From positions 26,343,977 through 26,407,976 of the forward strand of contig JAOANR010000012.1 in assembly GCA_030278955.1 (NCBI GenBank): a DNA stretch of 64,000 nt, in the 5' to 3' direction. The position numbers and the translations under genes are program-made. Of this stretch, positions 45,922 to 57,303 are shown piece after piece (position 1 is the stretch's first letter; the number at the start of each line of letters is the position of its first letter). This stretch comes from Hygrophila difformis. Lineage: Eukaryota > Streptophyta > Magnoliopsida > Lamiales > Acanthaceae. The notes under the pieces are model-generated. The model did not search any database and was not told the origin of the DNA. It saw only the letters and a list, made by a program, of their open reading frames with translations.

Positions 45922-47077
45922 TTAAGAGCACCGAGGATACCAACAAATTCCCTCTTCAAACATAACAGTTCTTTCAGAATGTAATGAGACTTCTTGAAAA
46001 GGCACAAAATATCTCTAACTAATACCAATCAAAATCAAGACCATAAAATGGTCAAGTTTTCCATAATATATTTTTCATTAGTCCGGATAAACAGGCAAGT
46101 AAGGTTCACCAAGATTTTATTCTTATTTTGATTATAACATGTATCAGTCTTCATGTGTTTATATAGGTTGGGTTTGCTATAAAATGCTGAATGTCATAAC
46201 AAACTCGAATTCATGTTACCATCAATTTTGTTTGTTCAAGGAAATGAACAATGCTTAGCCACTTGGTGCTATTTTTTTTGCCAGTCTCATGTGAATATAC
46301 TTTCATTAGGTGAACTATGTCTAGGGAATTTAGATGTAATTGTGCATTCCGGACATACCATTAAGGAAATTTTAGTTTATTTTTTCTTATTTTATTTTTC
46401 CCTATTGGACAATAGCTACATTATGTTTTATTAAATATTCATAATATTCTTAATTGTTAATCATTGTCTAATTCTACGAGCGTTAGACAATGATATGTAG
46501 ACTGGCTTTCATAAATGATATGTAGATTAATGGCTTTGAGCTTTTAGTTGAGATATTTTCAGTGGAAATATGAAGAAGTAAAATAAAATGTTTGATACTC
46601 TTTCACTTGATACATCACCCTACTACTACTTAGTTAAAGAGACTCATTGTTATATTAGTTCGGTGTCCTAGGCAAAGTCTTGGTTATATTGACTTTTTAA
46701 ATACCAATATAGAACATCACATAACAAAAAAAATTTGAGCAAATGTTAAACACAGATGAAAATAAATTGTGTAAACTACATTTTAATTGGGATTATCTAA
46801 CAAAATATGATATAAAACAATCAAATTCAAAACTTCATTTCTAATTTAGTTTTTTTAGGAAAATATTATTTTCAGTCTACTATTTGTATAACCCATTAAA
46901 ATTCCACCGTGGCTACTGGTTTACCGAACTAACTTATTCTTATAATTGTTAGTAATTATCAACAAAACGATTCTTCAGTAATCTTATATTTAACAACAAA
47001 ATTCTAAATTGCATAAATATTTCGAGAAATGACAAATAACTTGGAGTATGATAGTTTTGAAATCACTCAATAATAAG
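45922..47077. other. AT-rich intergenic sequence, nothing identified
   Basis: No recognisable domain, RNA gene or complete repeat is visible. The 73-codon open frame at 46213-46434 lacks motifs. Confidence 0.35.
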
Positions 47078-47079
47078 TA

Positions 47080-47341
47080 ATCCCTATTGTCCCATTTGAA
47101 ATGTCCGAAAAAATTCAGGACACACAGTCCAATGCATTTATTTAGTAATTAATATCTTAAAATGTAGAAAAATAAAATTTATAAAAAATAAAGATTCTAA
47201 AACTATGTTAAAGGACAAATCCAACAAGATCTTAATTGATTACATTTTTTCCAATATAACTGCAACAAAAATTTAGGTCAAACATATATAATGAACAATG
47301 TAAAAAGTCCAAATGAGACATCTGAAATAGGACAGAGGGAG
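47080..47341. mobile_element. MITE, Stowaway-like
   Basis: The element is flanked by TA (47078-47079 and 47342-47343). The terminal inverted repeats match over about 25 bp with few mismatches: left TCCCTATTGTCCCATTTGAA, right ends with GACAGAGGGAG. Length 262 bp, no coding capacity. Confidence 0.75.
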
Positions 47342-47343
47342 TA

Positions 47344-48080
47344 TAATTTAAGAATCACCGTGATTTATTTGTATATGAGATAATTACATCATGTTGAGAA
47401 ATAAAGAATTCAAATGCAGTAACATGTTATTACTGGATGACAAGGTGATTGTATACGCCTTTACATGATAACTTTATATGCGCAGTATTTGAGAACTCTT
47501 TTAAATAATGACAAATGTACTTAATTAGAAAATTTTCCACAAACTTTACGTCGGGGAAATAATGAGATACACAAAATGTACAACCAAATATTGTTAAAAA
47601 AAATTATACAAAAGATGTGTCAATTGAAGATGAGTAAACTATGGTAAAGATAGTGCGCAAGATAAGGATATTGATAGTACAATTATTGTCATTGTATCCC
47701 GTTGCAGACCTACTCAGTATAAATGTACCAATATTTGTGGAAAATAATTCATATGAATCATGATATAATAATATATAGCTCTTGAACTCATATTGTCACA
47801 AAATATTGTTCTCCATTGTTTATTTGATGTTTTGTATGCTTTTTCAAAAAAATTAATAGGAGTCACCTGTTTAAAATGACGGAGTCACCTGTTTCAACAT
47901 AAATTATGGTAGCTATAGTATGGATGAAATGAGACGGAGATATTGACTTTCTTTATATATATACAATATGAATTATGAAAATTTTCACTATAGCAATTGG
48001 TTAGTCAATACCTATTTTTTTGTTAATTAACTTAATAAATTATTGATTATATATCTATTTTATAAATAAAAAAATCGTCC
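47344..48080. other. AT-rich sequence ending in a Helitron terminus
   Basis: No gene seen. It probably belongs to the element whose 3' end is at 48108, but I could not locate its 5' end. Confidence 0.35.
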
Positions 48081-48108
48081 GTGCGCAGCGGGCGGGTTAA
48101 AAATCTAG
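48078..48108 (+). mobile_element. Helitron 3' terminus (plus strand)
   Basis: GC-rich GTGCGCAGCGGGCGGG is followed nine bases later by CTAG (48105-48108) and then T. It closely matches the truncated end at 29748-29768. Confidence 0.6.
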
Positions 48109-49431
48109 TGATAATTACTTGTTGTATGGAGTATATATGTATTCAGGTAAGGTTATTAATTGAGCATATGCTTAAGCATTGATTTAACATGCTAGTTTCG
48201 TTATTGATATACAAATTACTGCTTTGATAAAAAAAAAATGGAAATAATATTAATTACATATTCTATTTGTTACTTTCTTAACATGATACATGCTAGACTT
48301 GGCTGTATATTGTGTTGTTTTGTGTGATTGTTGTGTTGTGTTGAGTGTTTCTTATGATTTTGTTGTTGTATTTGGTTATTAACCCCAGTTATGTTAATAT
48401 TATCATTATCATTTAATACACAACACAAATAAAAATAAAAAATAAAAAAAAAATCTCAGCATAAAAATGTCAATATAGGAGCGCCTCCTTCATCTTATCA
48501 GTAGGCAGCAGCAGCACAAAAAAAGAGTCAATATTTAGCTGAAATGCACTTTGTTGACCGATCCATCCAATCAGACCCACAATTTCACAATTTACTCGCA
48601 CGAGTGGTAATTAATTTTGATTTGGACTTTATTTTTTGGATAAGGATCTACACCTTAAATATGATAGTCTCTTTAAATATTATTTTGAATAAGCAAGGTT
48701 GAGCTAATTACGAGGTTTTAGTTGACTAAATAAGATTTTGACTAAAGGTTTGCTATGCATGTAATTTTTGGAAGCTTTTGGAATCTTTGAGTTGCTTTAG
48801 ATTTTATATCAACATAATAGCACCGTTCCGCACCATAGCTTTTAAAGGCTTGTGAATTGTAGCTTGGAAAATCTCTACAATCAGAAGCTACTTTGAGGAG
48901 CTTTTTGAAGATTTCGAAAGTTACTTTCCAATTTAATTATTTTTTTATACCTACAGCTACTTATCCAGAGTACTTATGTAAAAACTGATAGCTACAGCTC
49001 CCAACAGCTACAGCTCTCTTCAGCTGCAGCTTGCAGCTACAGCCCGCAACTACCGCTCTACGTGCAAAACAGACCCTAAGTAAATTGCCTTGAGCGTTCA
49101 TGAGGTTCTCGTTGACAAAGGCCATGTGTGATAAATAATTAAAGTTTAGTCAGTGTTTGGAGTTTTGAGTTTAGAATTTGGAATTAATGATGAAAATTAA
49201 TTTTAAATTAAGATATTTTTTCCTGTTTTGCTGAACAATCTATAGAGGCTAGAAAAGGGGTCGTGGTAACTCATGCAACAAGTTACAAAGAAAAAATTGA
49301 GTAATGCTATTTGGTGATATAGTTTAAAACTAGAGTTTAAAGGTTGGTATTTGAAAAACTAAAAGTTGTTGGGCAGATAAGTATTCAAAATTTACAGTTT
49401 AAATTTTAGCTATTAATGAAATAGTGTTTAC
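48109..49431. other. AT-rich intergenic sequence with a CAGCT-rich patch
   Basis: At 48955-49045 there are repeated CTACAGCT/CAGCTGCAG motifs followed by GTGCAAAACAGACCCTAAG. That resembles one end of a hAT-type MITE, but I could not define the other end. Nothing else is supported. Confidence 0.35.
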
Positions 49432-49433
49432 TA

Positions 49434-49839
49434 CTCCCCTCGTCCCAATAATTGTGGCTAATTGTATAGTTTTAAAATATACTACCTCCATATCATTTTG
49501 TTTTTGACGTTCATTGTATCGCTTTGACTTAATTTTTTTTTTATTCATAGTTAGACAAGTTAAAATATAGTCAAGTGAAATCTTGTTAGATTCGTCTCGT
49601 CATTAGTTTTTAAATATTCGAACTTTTAGAATTTTTACTTGTACTGAACTTGAGTTATTAATGATTTAAAATGTGCATTGGACTACATGAAAAATGAGTA
49701 TGTAAGAATCATTTTGATACGAAGGAAGTGCATTTTAAGTAATTTTACTTATACCAATTTTGAGATATAAAGAGTTAAACAAGTGAATTGGATTTTGTGC
49801 ATAATAGAAATTAGACAGAATTATTGGAACGGATGGAGT
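49434..49839. mobile_element. MITE, Stowaway-like, interrupted by another MITE
   Basis: Outer ends are TA|CTCCCCTCGTCCCAATAATT (from 49434) and AATTATTGGAACGGATGGAG|TA, a good inverted repeat with TA flanks. The middle (49480-49730) is a second, different MITE. Confidence 0.75.
49482..49728. mobile_element. Inner MITE nested in the previous one
   Basis: The left end CTACCTCCATATCATTTTGT pairs with the right end ATCATTTTGATACGAAGGAAG. A TA precedes it; the right flank is TG, probably a mutated TA. It shares interior sequence with 28262-28552. Confidence 0.7.
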
Positions 49840-49841
49840 AC

Positions 49842-50539
49842 TATATATATAGGTTTTTAAATTATTTTTAATATGTATGGCTAAATATCCTCTCTGCAGC
49901 ATATTAGATAGATTTTTACAGCAACCCCACAGGTGTTATTGCATTAATTAAAACAAAATATTTACAGCAACCCAATATGTGTTGTATTAAAACGATTGGA
50001 AAAAGAGGTAGAATGGTGAAAGATGATGTTGGTTCATATTTGTTATTAGAGCATTGAAATCAATTTGGAGAAACATAGTATAAAGGTGAAAGATGATATT
50101 GGGCCCGAAAGAGGTAAATTAATTTATAATCATTAGTATTTATGTGTAAGGGGAAAAATGCACTCTAAGACTATCAAAAAGGCATCTCTCTAATGCCAAT
50201 GGTCATTTGTGTCACAATTGATATGTGATACTGTACCAATGGTCATTTGTATCACAATTGATACTGTACCAACTACCCAACTCATGACTCATAAAGAGGA
50301 CAATCTAATGCTATTGTTATGTTGTTCACTATAAGCTTTTACTTAGCTTATACACTATAGATATTTTCTTATTCTTTAGCCATGTGTCGACGAAGTTAAC
50401 ATTTTTATGAGGACAATCAAGTAATTTTTTCGTGCAGTAAGCCAATGAATTTAAGGGCAGTTCAAATGTTCTAAGCTTGTTATTGGATCTCCCAAATGGA
50501 CAAATAATTATCTCTTAGAAAATAACCCTTGTCGAACCT
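49842..50539. other. Intergenic sequence with a short direct duplication
   Basis: CCAATGGTCATTTGT-TCACAATTGATA occurs twice in tandem at about 50196-50275. No gene is seen. Confidence 0.4.
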
Positions 50540-50547
50540 TCTGTAGG

Positions 50548-51369
50548 TAGGGGTGGGTCGGTACGGTATACCGAAAAAATTTCGACGTACCGTATACCGT
50601 ACCGAACTTTACGGTATGAAAATTTCATACCGTTGTCGTACCGACATTTCGGTAAGTTCGATATATACCGATATACTGAACCTTTGGTACATACCGACAT
50701 ACCGGTATATACCGAACATTCGCTACATACCGACATACCAGTATTGCTGGATATACCGACATGCCGAACCTTTGCTACATACCAGCATACCGGTATTGCG
50801 GTATATACCGATATCGCGGTATATACCGACATACCAATACTGCGGTATATACCGAAGTTCGGTGCGGTAATGGTATACTGCAGTATTGTTGATATCCCAC
50901 ATTGGATATGATGTGTCCCTATAACTACCTTATATGGGTTGGGAACAACTCTACCTATCACAAATTGGTTTTAGGTGTGAGCCTCCCATCCATGAAACTT
51001 CTACATGGTATCAGAGCTATGGTTGCCCGGGTTGGGTATATTTGATTCTAAATTTGAATTTGATTTCGAGATGGATATCATCTCGAGGGGAGGGTGTTGA
51101 TATCCGACATCGGATATGATGTGTCCCTATAACTACCTTATATGGGTTGGGAGCAACTCTACCTATCACCAATTGATTTTAGTTGTGAGCCTCCCATCCA
51201 TGAATTTCTACAGGTATGAAAAACTTTATACCGTTACCATACCGAAATCTTATGGTAGGGTATCATACTGTACCGAAAATTACGATATACCGAAATTTCG
51301 GTATTCTCGGTATTTTTTCGGGACGGTATGTGCGGTATGCGGTATATTCAATATTTTTTCCCAGCCCTG
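50548..51369. mobile_element. Non-autonomous hAT-like element hosting a TRIM
   Basis: The ends TAGGGGTGGG and CCCAGCCCTG form imperfect inverted repeats. Flanks TCTGTAGG (50540-50547) and TCGGTAGG (51370-51377) make an 8-bp duplication with one mismatch, as expected for hAT. The interior is made of many GGTATACCG/CGGTATATACCG palindromic repeats. Without the inserted TRIM it would be about 490 bp. Confidence 0.7.
50887..51212 (+). mobile_element. TRIM retrotransposon, complete
   Basis: This is a terminal-repeat retrotransposon in miniature, 326 bp. LTRs of 119 bp (50887-51005) and 118 bp (51095-51212) start TGTTGATATCC and end TCTACA. The initiator-Met primer-binding site TGGTATCAGAGC (51006-51017) abuts the 5' LTR, and a CGAGGGGAGGG polypurine tract (51084-51094) abuts the 3' LTR. 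Flanks AGTAT and GGTAT match at four of five positions. It has no coding capacity and would depend on proteins in trans. Confidence 0.88.
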
Positions 51370-51377
51370 TCGGTAGG

Positions 51378-51522
51378 TACGAACACATTAAGGCAATTTT
51401 AAGAATTCGCATTTTGAGGCTTGTATGTTTTATTGAGCTAGTGCCGTTCTCAACTCTTTCCAGTTTAATTCTGCTATTACAAAATTAATCCCCATCCATA
51501 ACAAAATTGTAATGAGTGTTGG

Positions 51523-51563
<41 letters not shown>

Positions 51564-52023
51564 TCCCTCCGTATTCAAAAAATGTTAACATTCTTTATTT
51601 TCACGCAATCCAATATACATTTTTAAAGAGTAGTATCTCCAATTTTATAAAATAAAAATTATAAAACCTTAATATTATAAAACTACATGATTATACATAT
51701 CTAACCAGATCTCACTTGACTATTTTTATCTTATGTAACTGTGTGAAGAAATCAAATCAAAATTATTAAATAAATAGTGTCTACTATGCAGACGTTAGAA
51801 TTAATAAAATACGGTAGAAGTATATAGTAGTATATAATATTTTGAGCAAATCCCAAAAAATAGACCATAATTATGTCAAAATCTTCACTTAGGTACCTAA
51901 ACTTTTTTATTGGAAAAACTAGACCTCAACTTTAAAAGTTGAAAAAAACTAGACCTCCACTCAAATGAACTTTTTTAAATATCATTTCTCACCCCCTTTA
52001 CTTTGTGGGAGTATGTTGGAACA
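51378..52023. other. Intergenic stretch with (TA)n and a MITE
   Basis: It holds a (TA)n run at about 51527-51562 and the MITE listed next. The remainder is AT-rich with no gene seen. Confidence 0.4.
51563..51820. mobile_element. MITE, Stowaway-like, inserted in a (TA)n run
   Basis: The left end TA|CTCCCTCCGTATTCAAAAAA and the decayed right end ACGGTAGAAG|TA are preceded by a TA microsatellite. Interior TGAGATCTGG/AACTGTGTGAA-type sequence resembles the other MITEs in inverse orientation. Confidence 0.65.
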
Positions 52024-52033
52024 AATATTCAAG

Positions 52034-52794
52034 GGAAAAAAGGCCAAATATATCCTTTTTCTTTTCCAAAAATTCAAATCAGTCCTTTTTCTACTTTATT
52101 ATCAAAATAGTCCGCTACAAATACTAATTATATTCAAATCAGTCCTTTATTCACTAATTATATTCTAATTGCTGACGTGGCAAGGGTTTTAATTTAAACC
52201 TGACACGTGGGCATAATATTAGTCCTTTTTCTTTTATCTTTTGTCAATTCAGTCATAAACTTTTATTTTGTTCCATTTAGTCCTCTACCCAAATTAGTCA
52301 GTTTATATTAATTTGCATCCAACCTTTCAAATTATTTCATTTCAGGCCCAGAACTTTAAATTTTTTATTATTAGTAATCCATTTATCAAATAAATGCCCA
52401 ACATACACTTCCGTAAATAAAATTAAACACCAAAGCAGTCAAATCCAATGTATGAGGTTTGATGGTTAATTTTATTTACGAAAGTATGTTGGGCATTTAT
52501 TTGATAAACTGATTAGTAATAATAAAAAAAATTAAGGTTCTGGCCTTAAATGGAACAAAACAAAAGTTTGGGTCTGAATTGGCAAAAAGATAAAAGAAAA
52601 GGGACTAATATTATGCACACGTGTCAGGTTTAAATTAAAACCCCTGCCACGCCAGCAATTAGAGCATAATTAGTGAACAATGAACTGATTTGGACATAAT
52701 TAGCATTTGTAGCGGACTATTTTGGTAATAAAATAGAAAAAGGACTGATTTGAATTTTTGGAAAAGAAAAATGACATATTTGGCCTTTTTTTCC
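52034..52794. mobile_element. Mutator-like foldback element (long-TIR MITE)
   Basis: The element is 761 bp with a perfect 10-bp duplication AATATTCAAG (52024-52033 and 52795-52804), the length typical of Mutator-like elements. Its arms (52034-52426 and 52466-52794) are inverted copies meeting at a loop of about 39 nt, starting GGAAAAAAGGCCAAATAT. The left arm carries about 64 bp extra near 52275-52340. It has no coding capacity. A transcript would form a very long double-stranded RNA. Confidence 0.88.
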
Positions 52795-53096
52795 AATATT
52801 CAAGTGAGATATGGGGTGCATGGATAATTTAATTTTAGTTCATTCATACAATAATGATGATCTAAATAAAGAGATCAATAATATTAAAATAAGTTAATAG
52901 AAGTATCTATTTTTATTCAAGGATATGCGTTGTTTGGAATTCCCATTAGTGAAAAATATTGAAGTACCCTAAATTTAATTAAGTACTTTGGTATGCAAAT
53001 TGGACCAGAAGGATAAAGAAGTCGAACAAAGAAAATATAAATGAAATTAGTAAATAAGTAGGCAGAGAATTGACAATTCCTTTCTACAGATACTTA

Positions 53097-53440
53097 GGGC
53101 CCGTTTGGATTGATTTTTGAGAAAAGTAGAAGCCAAAAGTAGAAGCAGAAGTCAAAGCCAAAAGCAGAAGCAGGTAACTTTTGTGTTTGGATGAAATGTT
53201 TGAAAAGCAATTTTTTTTCAAAAGTGTGTTTCGATGTGTAAAAGTGAAAAATGCTTTTGAAATGTGTAAATTACCAAAAAGGACAAGCTACTTAATAAGA
53301 TAATAAGATAAATTTGTAGTGTAATTTATAGTATTACTATTATGTAATGAGTGTATCCAAACGTTTATTTTCCACCAAAAGTGCTTTTGGCAGAAGTAAA
53401 AGCCAAAAGCATCTTGCTAAAAGCCATTCCAAACACCCTC
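53097..53440. mobile_element. MITE, PIF/Harbinger (Tourist)-like
   Basis: It is flanked by TTA (53094-53096 and 53441-53443). Ends GGGCCCGTTTGGATTG and CCATTCCAAACACCCTC form an imperfect inverted repeat. The interior has AAAAGCAGAAGC/GCTTTTGG motifs that fold back. Confidence 0.65.
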
Positions 53441-53443
53441 TTA

Positions 53444-54041
53444 GCTTGTTCTTTGTTTGCTTGGTATGTAGGAGTGGAAGCGGGATGGATACAGATGGAT
53501 CGTACGTATTCTTTCTGTATTCTATTTCATTTTTTTTGTAGAATACGAATAGGACGAATAAATACAAATTTGAATATTTCGGGATATGGATACGGAACAG
53601 ATACATGACGAATATATGAAGGATTCAAATTTAACAGATAAAATGATTGGATAAATTATACGAGTAATTTTTAAAATTAATTTTTAAAGAGAAATCAAAA
53701 GATAACTGTATCAATCCTAACCCTCTACCACCTAGACAAAAATATGGGAATGGTTATGGTACTACCAATGTGAATGGTAGTACATCAAGACAAATCATCT
53801 CAACTATACAAAAATATCCAATAGCTATAAAATAAAAAGGGTAGAATTGTCAAACATAAATAATTATATCTTTAGTAATAAAATCATTCTCAAAATCAAT
53901 CTAGTGATTTTTATACTTAAATAAAGATCATATAAAAAATTTGCATAAGTTAGCACTCTTTTGACACAATTCATGGCATAATAATAGAGAAATTATCTTT
54001 ATTCATCTCTTTCACTCGTTAGTCTTTCATTCCTCTTAATT
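53444..54041. other. AT-rich flank of the hairpin array
   Basis: No gene is seen. GGTAGTACATCAAGACAAAT (53772-53791) resembles, in direct orientation, GTACATCAAGAGAAAT at 55461-55476 on the far side of the hairpin array. The two might be related borders of one element. Confidence 0.35.
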
Positions 54042-55300
54042 TGCTATTTTTCTATTTTGAATTTCTAAAATATGATCGGATATTTAGATTCCTTGCATCA
54101 AGTAGATAAATTTTCATATAAAGAACGTCCAAATCCGAGCTCATTTGAGAAAGTTAGCAATTTGAAGTTTGTAATATAAATTTTGTTCTATATACTACGT
54201 CGTTGAAATGCATAGGCTATGTCGCTGAATTGTAATGTCTCAATCGCTGAATTGTAAAGGCTCCGTCGCTGAATTGCATAGCCACCGTCGCTGAAATGTA
54301 AAAACTGTGTTTTTTTAAAATCGTAATGCACTTTAAATGGCTCTAACTTTGTCAAACGAACTCGGATTTTGATGTTCTTTATATGAAAATTTACCTACTC
54401 GATGCAATGAATCTAAATTTCCCATAAAATTTTGGAAATTACAAATAGATAAATACCAGATTTCCAAAAGAAAAGATATCTTATGCTCGTTGTTTTGAAA
54501 ATATGATATTTATATGTTTAGACTTTCTAAAATCTGAGAGAATATTTAAGTTTCTTGCATTGAGTACATAGATTTTCATATAAAGAACGTCCAAATCGGA
54601 AGTCATTTGAGAAAGTTAGAGTCATTTGAAGTTTGTCACATAAATTTTGTTGTATTGGCTACGTCGCTGAAATGCATAGGCTATATCGCTAAATTATAAC
54701 GCCTCCGTCGCTGAATTGTTAAGCCTCCGTCGCTGAAATGTAAAGGCTGTGTTTCTGAAAATCGCAATGAATTTCAAATGGCTCTAACTTTCTCAAATAA
54801 ACTCGGATTTTTACATTCTTTATATGAAAATCTATCTACTCGATGCAAATAATTTAAATTTCCTATCAAAATTTTGAAATTACAAATTGATAAATACCAG
54901 ATTTTCAAAGGAAATGATATCTTATTCTCGTTATTTTAAAAATATGATATTTATCTGGTTAGACTTTCTAAATTTTGGTAGGATATTTAAATTCCTTATG
55001 TTGAGTAGATAGATTTTCATATAAAGAACGTCCAAATCCGAGCTCATTTGAAAAAGTTAGAGCCATTTGAAGTTTGTCATAAAAACTATGTTGTATAGGC
55101 TATGTCGCTGAATTGTAAAGCTCCCGTCGCTGAATTGCAAAGCCACCGTCGTTGAAATGTAAATGCTACGTTTTATAAAATTGCAATTAACTTCAAATGA
55201 CTCTAACTTTGTCAAACGAACTCGGATTTTGACGTTCTTTGTATGAAAATTTACCTACTCGATACAAGTAATCAAAATTTCGTATCAAATTTTAGAAATT
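54042..55300. repeat. Tandem array of three long hairpins
   Basis: Three units begin their conserved TTTTCATATAAAGAACGTCC arm at 54111, 54573 and 55014 (spacing 462 and 441 bp). Each unit has a left arm (...AACGTCCAAATCCGAGCTCATTTG...AAAGTTAG) and an inverted right arm (CTAACTTTG...ACTCGGATTTT...TTCTTTATATGAAAAT), imperfectly paired over about 100 bp. The loop contains a short repeat built on CGTCGCTGAAWTG: about five, four and three copies in units 1, 2 and 3. No coding region is supported. Confidence 0.8.
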
Positions 55301-55731
55301 CCAAAAAGAAAAAGTAGATTATGAGGAAGAGAGAAAAATGAGCATGAGAATTGAGAAAAATGAATAGAGATTATTTTGATCTTATTGAAATTACAATAGT
55401 ACCCTTTGTATTAATCTTAACCATTATTTCAATATTTCATCAATGGCTTGGATGTACCACAGTACATCAAGAGAAATGGGTCTCAGCACCCTAACCAAAG
55501 CCCAAAAATATTATGGCTTTCAAAGCAATAAAATTATGTAGGCGGTGGACGGCGACGCGCAACAGGGAGGGGAAGATTCGGATGAAGAAGACGATTACAG
55601 GCTTAGAGCGATTGGAGTCGGGAGATGCAAAGTAGGATTTTTTTTTTTTTTTCCCTTCTAATTCACGAATTGAGAGTAATTGGAAATCTGAAAATTCGGA
55701 TTATATCTACACGATATCCATATTTATTTTA
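55301..55731. other. Intergenic sequence, nothing identified
   Basis: A short GC-richer patch (about 55540-55600) and a T-run (about 55638-55652) are visible. No gene seen. Confidence 0.35.
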
Positions 55732-55733
55732 TA

Positions 55734-55987
55734 CTCCCTCCGTCGCACTTCAAGCGTCCTGTTTGACTTTTTGGCACTGTTAATTGTTTAACTTTGACTC
55801 AATATTATTGCAAGTAAATATTTTAAAAAAAATAGTCGAGTTCGATCTTCTTAGATTAATCGTGTAGTTTTAGAATATATATTTCAAATATTTTTTACTT
55901 ATATATATTTTGAAATATGATCGATTTAAAAAGTACATTGGATTGTGTGAAAAATCAAACAAGATATCTTAAATGGGACGGAGGGAG
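55734..55987. mobile_element. MITE, Stowaway-like
   Basis: TA-flanked (55732-55733 and 55988-55989), with ends CTCCCTCCGTCGCACTTCAA and ATCTTAAATGGGACGGAGGGAG forming a good terminal inverted repeat. Its ends are the best preserved of this type in the window. Confidence 0.82.
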
Positions 55988-56238
55988 TATTTTTTTGGCA
56001 AGCAGATTTATTTTATATTTAATACTTATTAGATATTTATATTAATATATATTAGGATATATATATATATATATTTGGATAGGAACATTCGGATAATATC
56101 CGCATGATATTTGAATTTTTCTGAATACAGACTAATATTTATAATTTTATACCCAATAAAGTATCCGTTTTTTAATATCCATATCTGTGATAAAAAATTT
56201 GGATTTGAATTCGTATATGATCAAATACGAGGGGAGTG

Positions 56239-56296
56239 TTTGGCTTATACTTGTTCTCTGGCCATTGGCTCATAAAAAATAAATAAATAAATAAAT
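56239..56296 (+). mobile_element. Short retroposon fragment with a 16-bp duplication
   Basis: A 58-bp insert ending in an (AAAT)n tail lies between perfect copies of AAATACGAGGGGAGTG (56223-56238 and 56297-56312). The long duplication and A-rich tail are marks of target-primed reverse transcription, so this may be a severely 5'-truncated LINE or SINE. Confidence 0.65.
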
Positions 56297-56312
56297 AAAT
56301 ACGAGGGGAGTG

Positions 56313-56619
56313 AATTGTCCCCGCTTTCACCCTATTGAGTATTGACACGTACTTTTTCTACAAATGAAAGAACATTATCATTAATGTACCAGAGACTTTT
56401 CTGGCTAGCCTAGTACCCTTCGTTACCACTGCATTATTATCTTTGATTCTCTCCTATTTTCCCACTATTAGTGCAGTGAATACTAAATTGGATAAGCGTG
56501 ATAAAAAAGCTGAAAATATTTTATTTATTTACTGTATTTATTTTTCAAGTGTGATTTGATTTAATAAAATTATCCAATATGATGTGTACAATTTGAAATA
56601 GGTACATTCGGCCACCTTC
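56313..56619. other. Intergenic flank of element C
   Basis: Nothing identified. Confidence 0.35.
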
Positions 56620-56624
56620 CAAGT
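56620..56624. repeat. Left target-site duplication CAAGT (element C)
   Basis: It matches 61924-61928. Confidence 0.82.
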
Positions 56625-57269
56625 TGTTGGGGTCCTCCCGAAGTCAACAAATAATAAAAATGGGAGACCTTCATTATTGAGATAGAGACACACATATTCA
56701 CGGGTGAGAGGCTGTCAATTATTCCATACAACACAGCAGCCATAGAGAGAAAAAACAAGAGAAAGAAAGAGAGCAAAAACGCAGCTGCCTTCTTCCTCCG
56801 TCCAGATTCCGATTTCCGGCCAAACAGCGTATCAAATCTTGTCCTATCGGGCTGAAATTTTTACAGCAGGTGCGGGACATCTTGTTCTTGATTTTGTACG
56901 GTGGAGATCGAATTTCAACGGTTAGAAATTTTTGTATAATTTCCTGTTCGGGGCTGCAGATTGTGTTCTTATTTTCGATTTGGTGTTCTTGGTGGAGTTG
57001 AGATTGTGGTGACTTTGTGTTGTTGTAAAGCCACATCTTTTGTTGTGATTTGGGCAGACTTTGGTGTAATATCTTTTGGTGATAGTGGATTTGAGATAGG
57101 CTCAAGAGCCTCGTGGTTTTTACCTTTCGAATTGGAAGGGTTTTCCACGTAAATCCTTGTGTTCTTGTTTGCTTGTTTTTGTTAATGTTCCTGCGAAATT
57201 CTAACAACTTGGGAATTGTTTGTCCGCTGCAAATTTTGAACTTGTGAAGTGTTTGGTGAATTCCCATCA
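56625..57269 (+). repeat. 5' LTR of element C
   Basis: It begins TGTTGGGGTCCTCCCG and ends CCCATCA. The 3' boundary was set by the position of the CAAGT duplication after the 3' LTR. Confidence 0.85.
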
Positions 57270-57272
57270 GAG

Positions 57273-57284
57273 TGGTATCAGAGC
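57273..57284 (+). promoter_or_regulatory. Primer-binding site of element C
   Basis: TGGTATCAGAGC lies three bases after the 5' LTR. Confidence 0.9.
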
Positions 57285-57303
57285 TATTGTTGTTGTTAGA
57301 ATT

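Noticed and set aside
50515..50961. 148-residue Tyr/Ile/Ser-rich frame and its plus-strand mirror
   Set aside because: They arise from the GGTATACCG palindromes of the hAT-like element.
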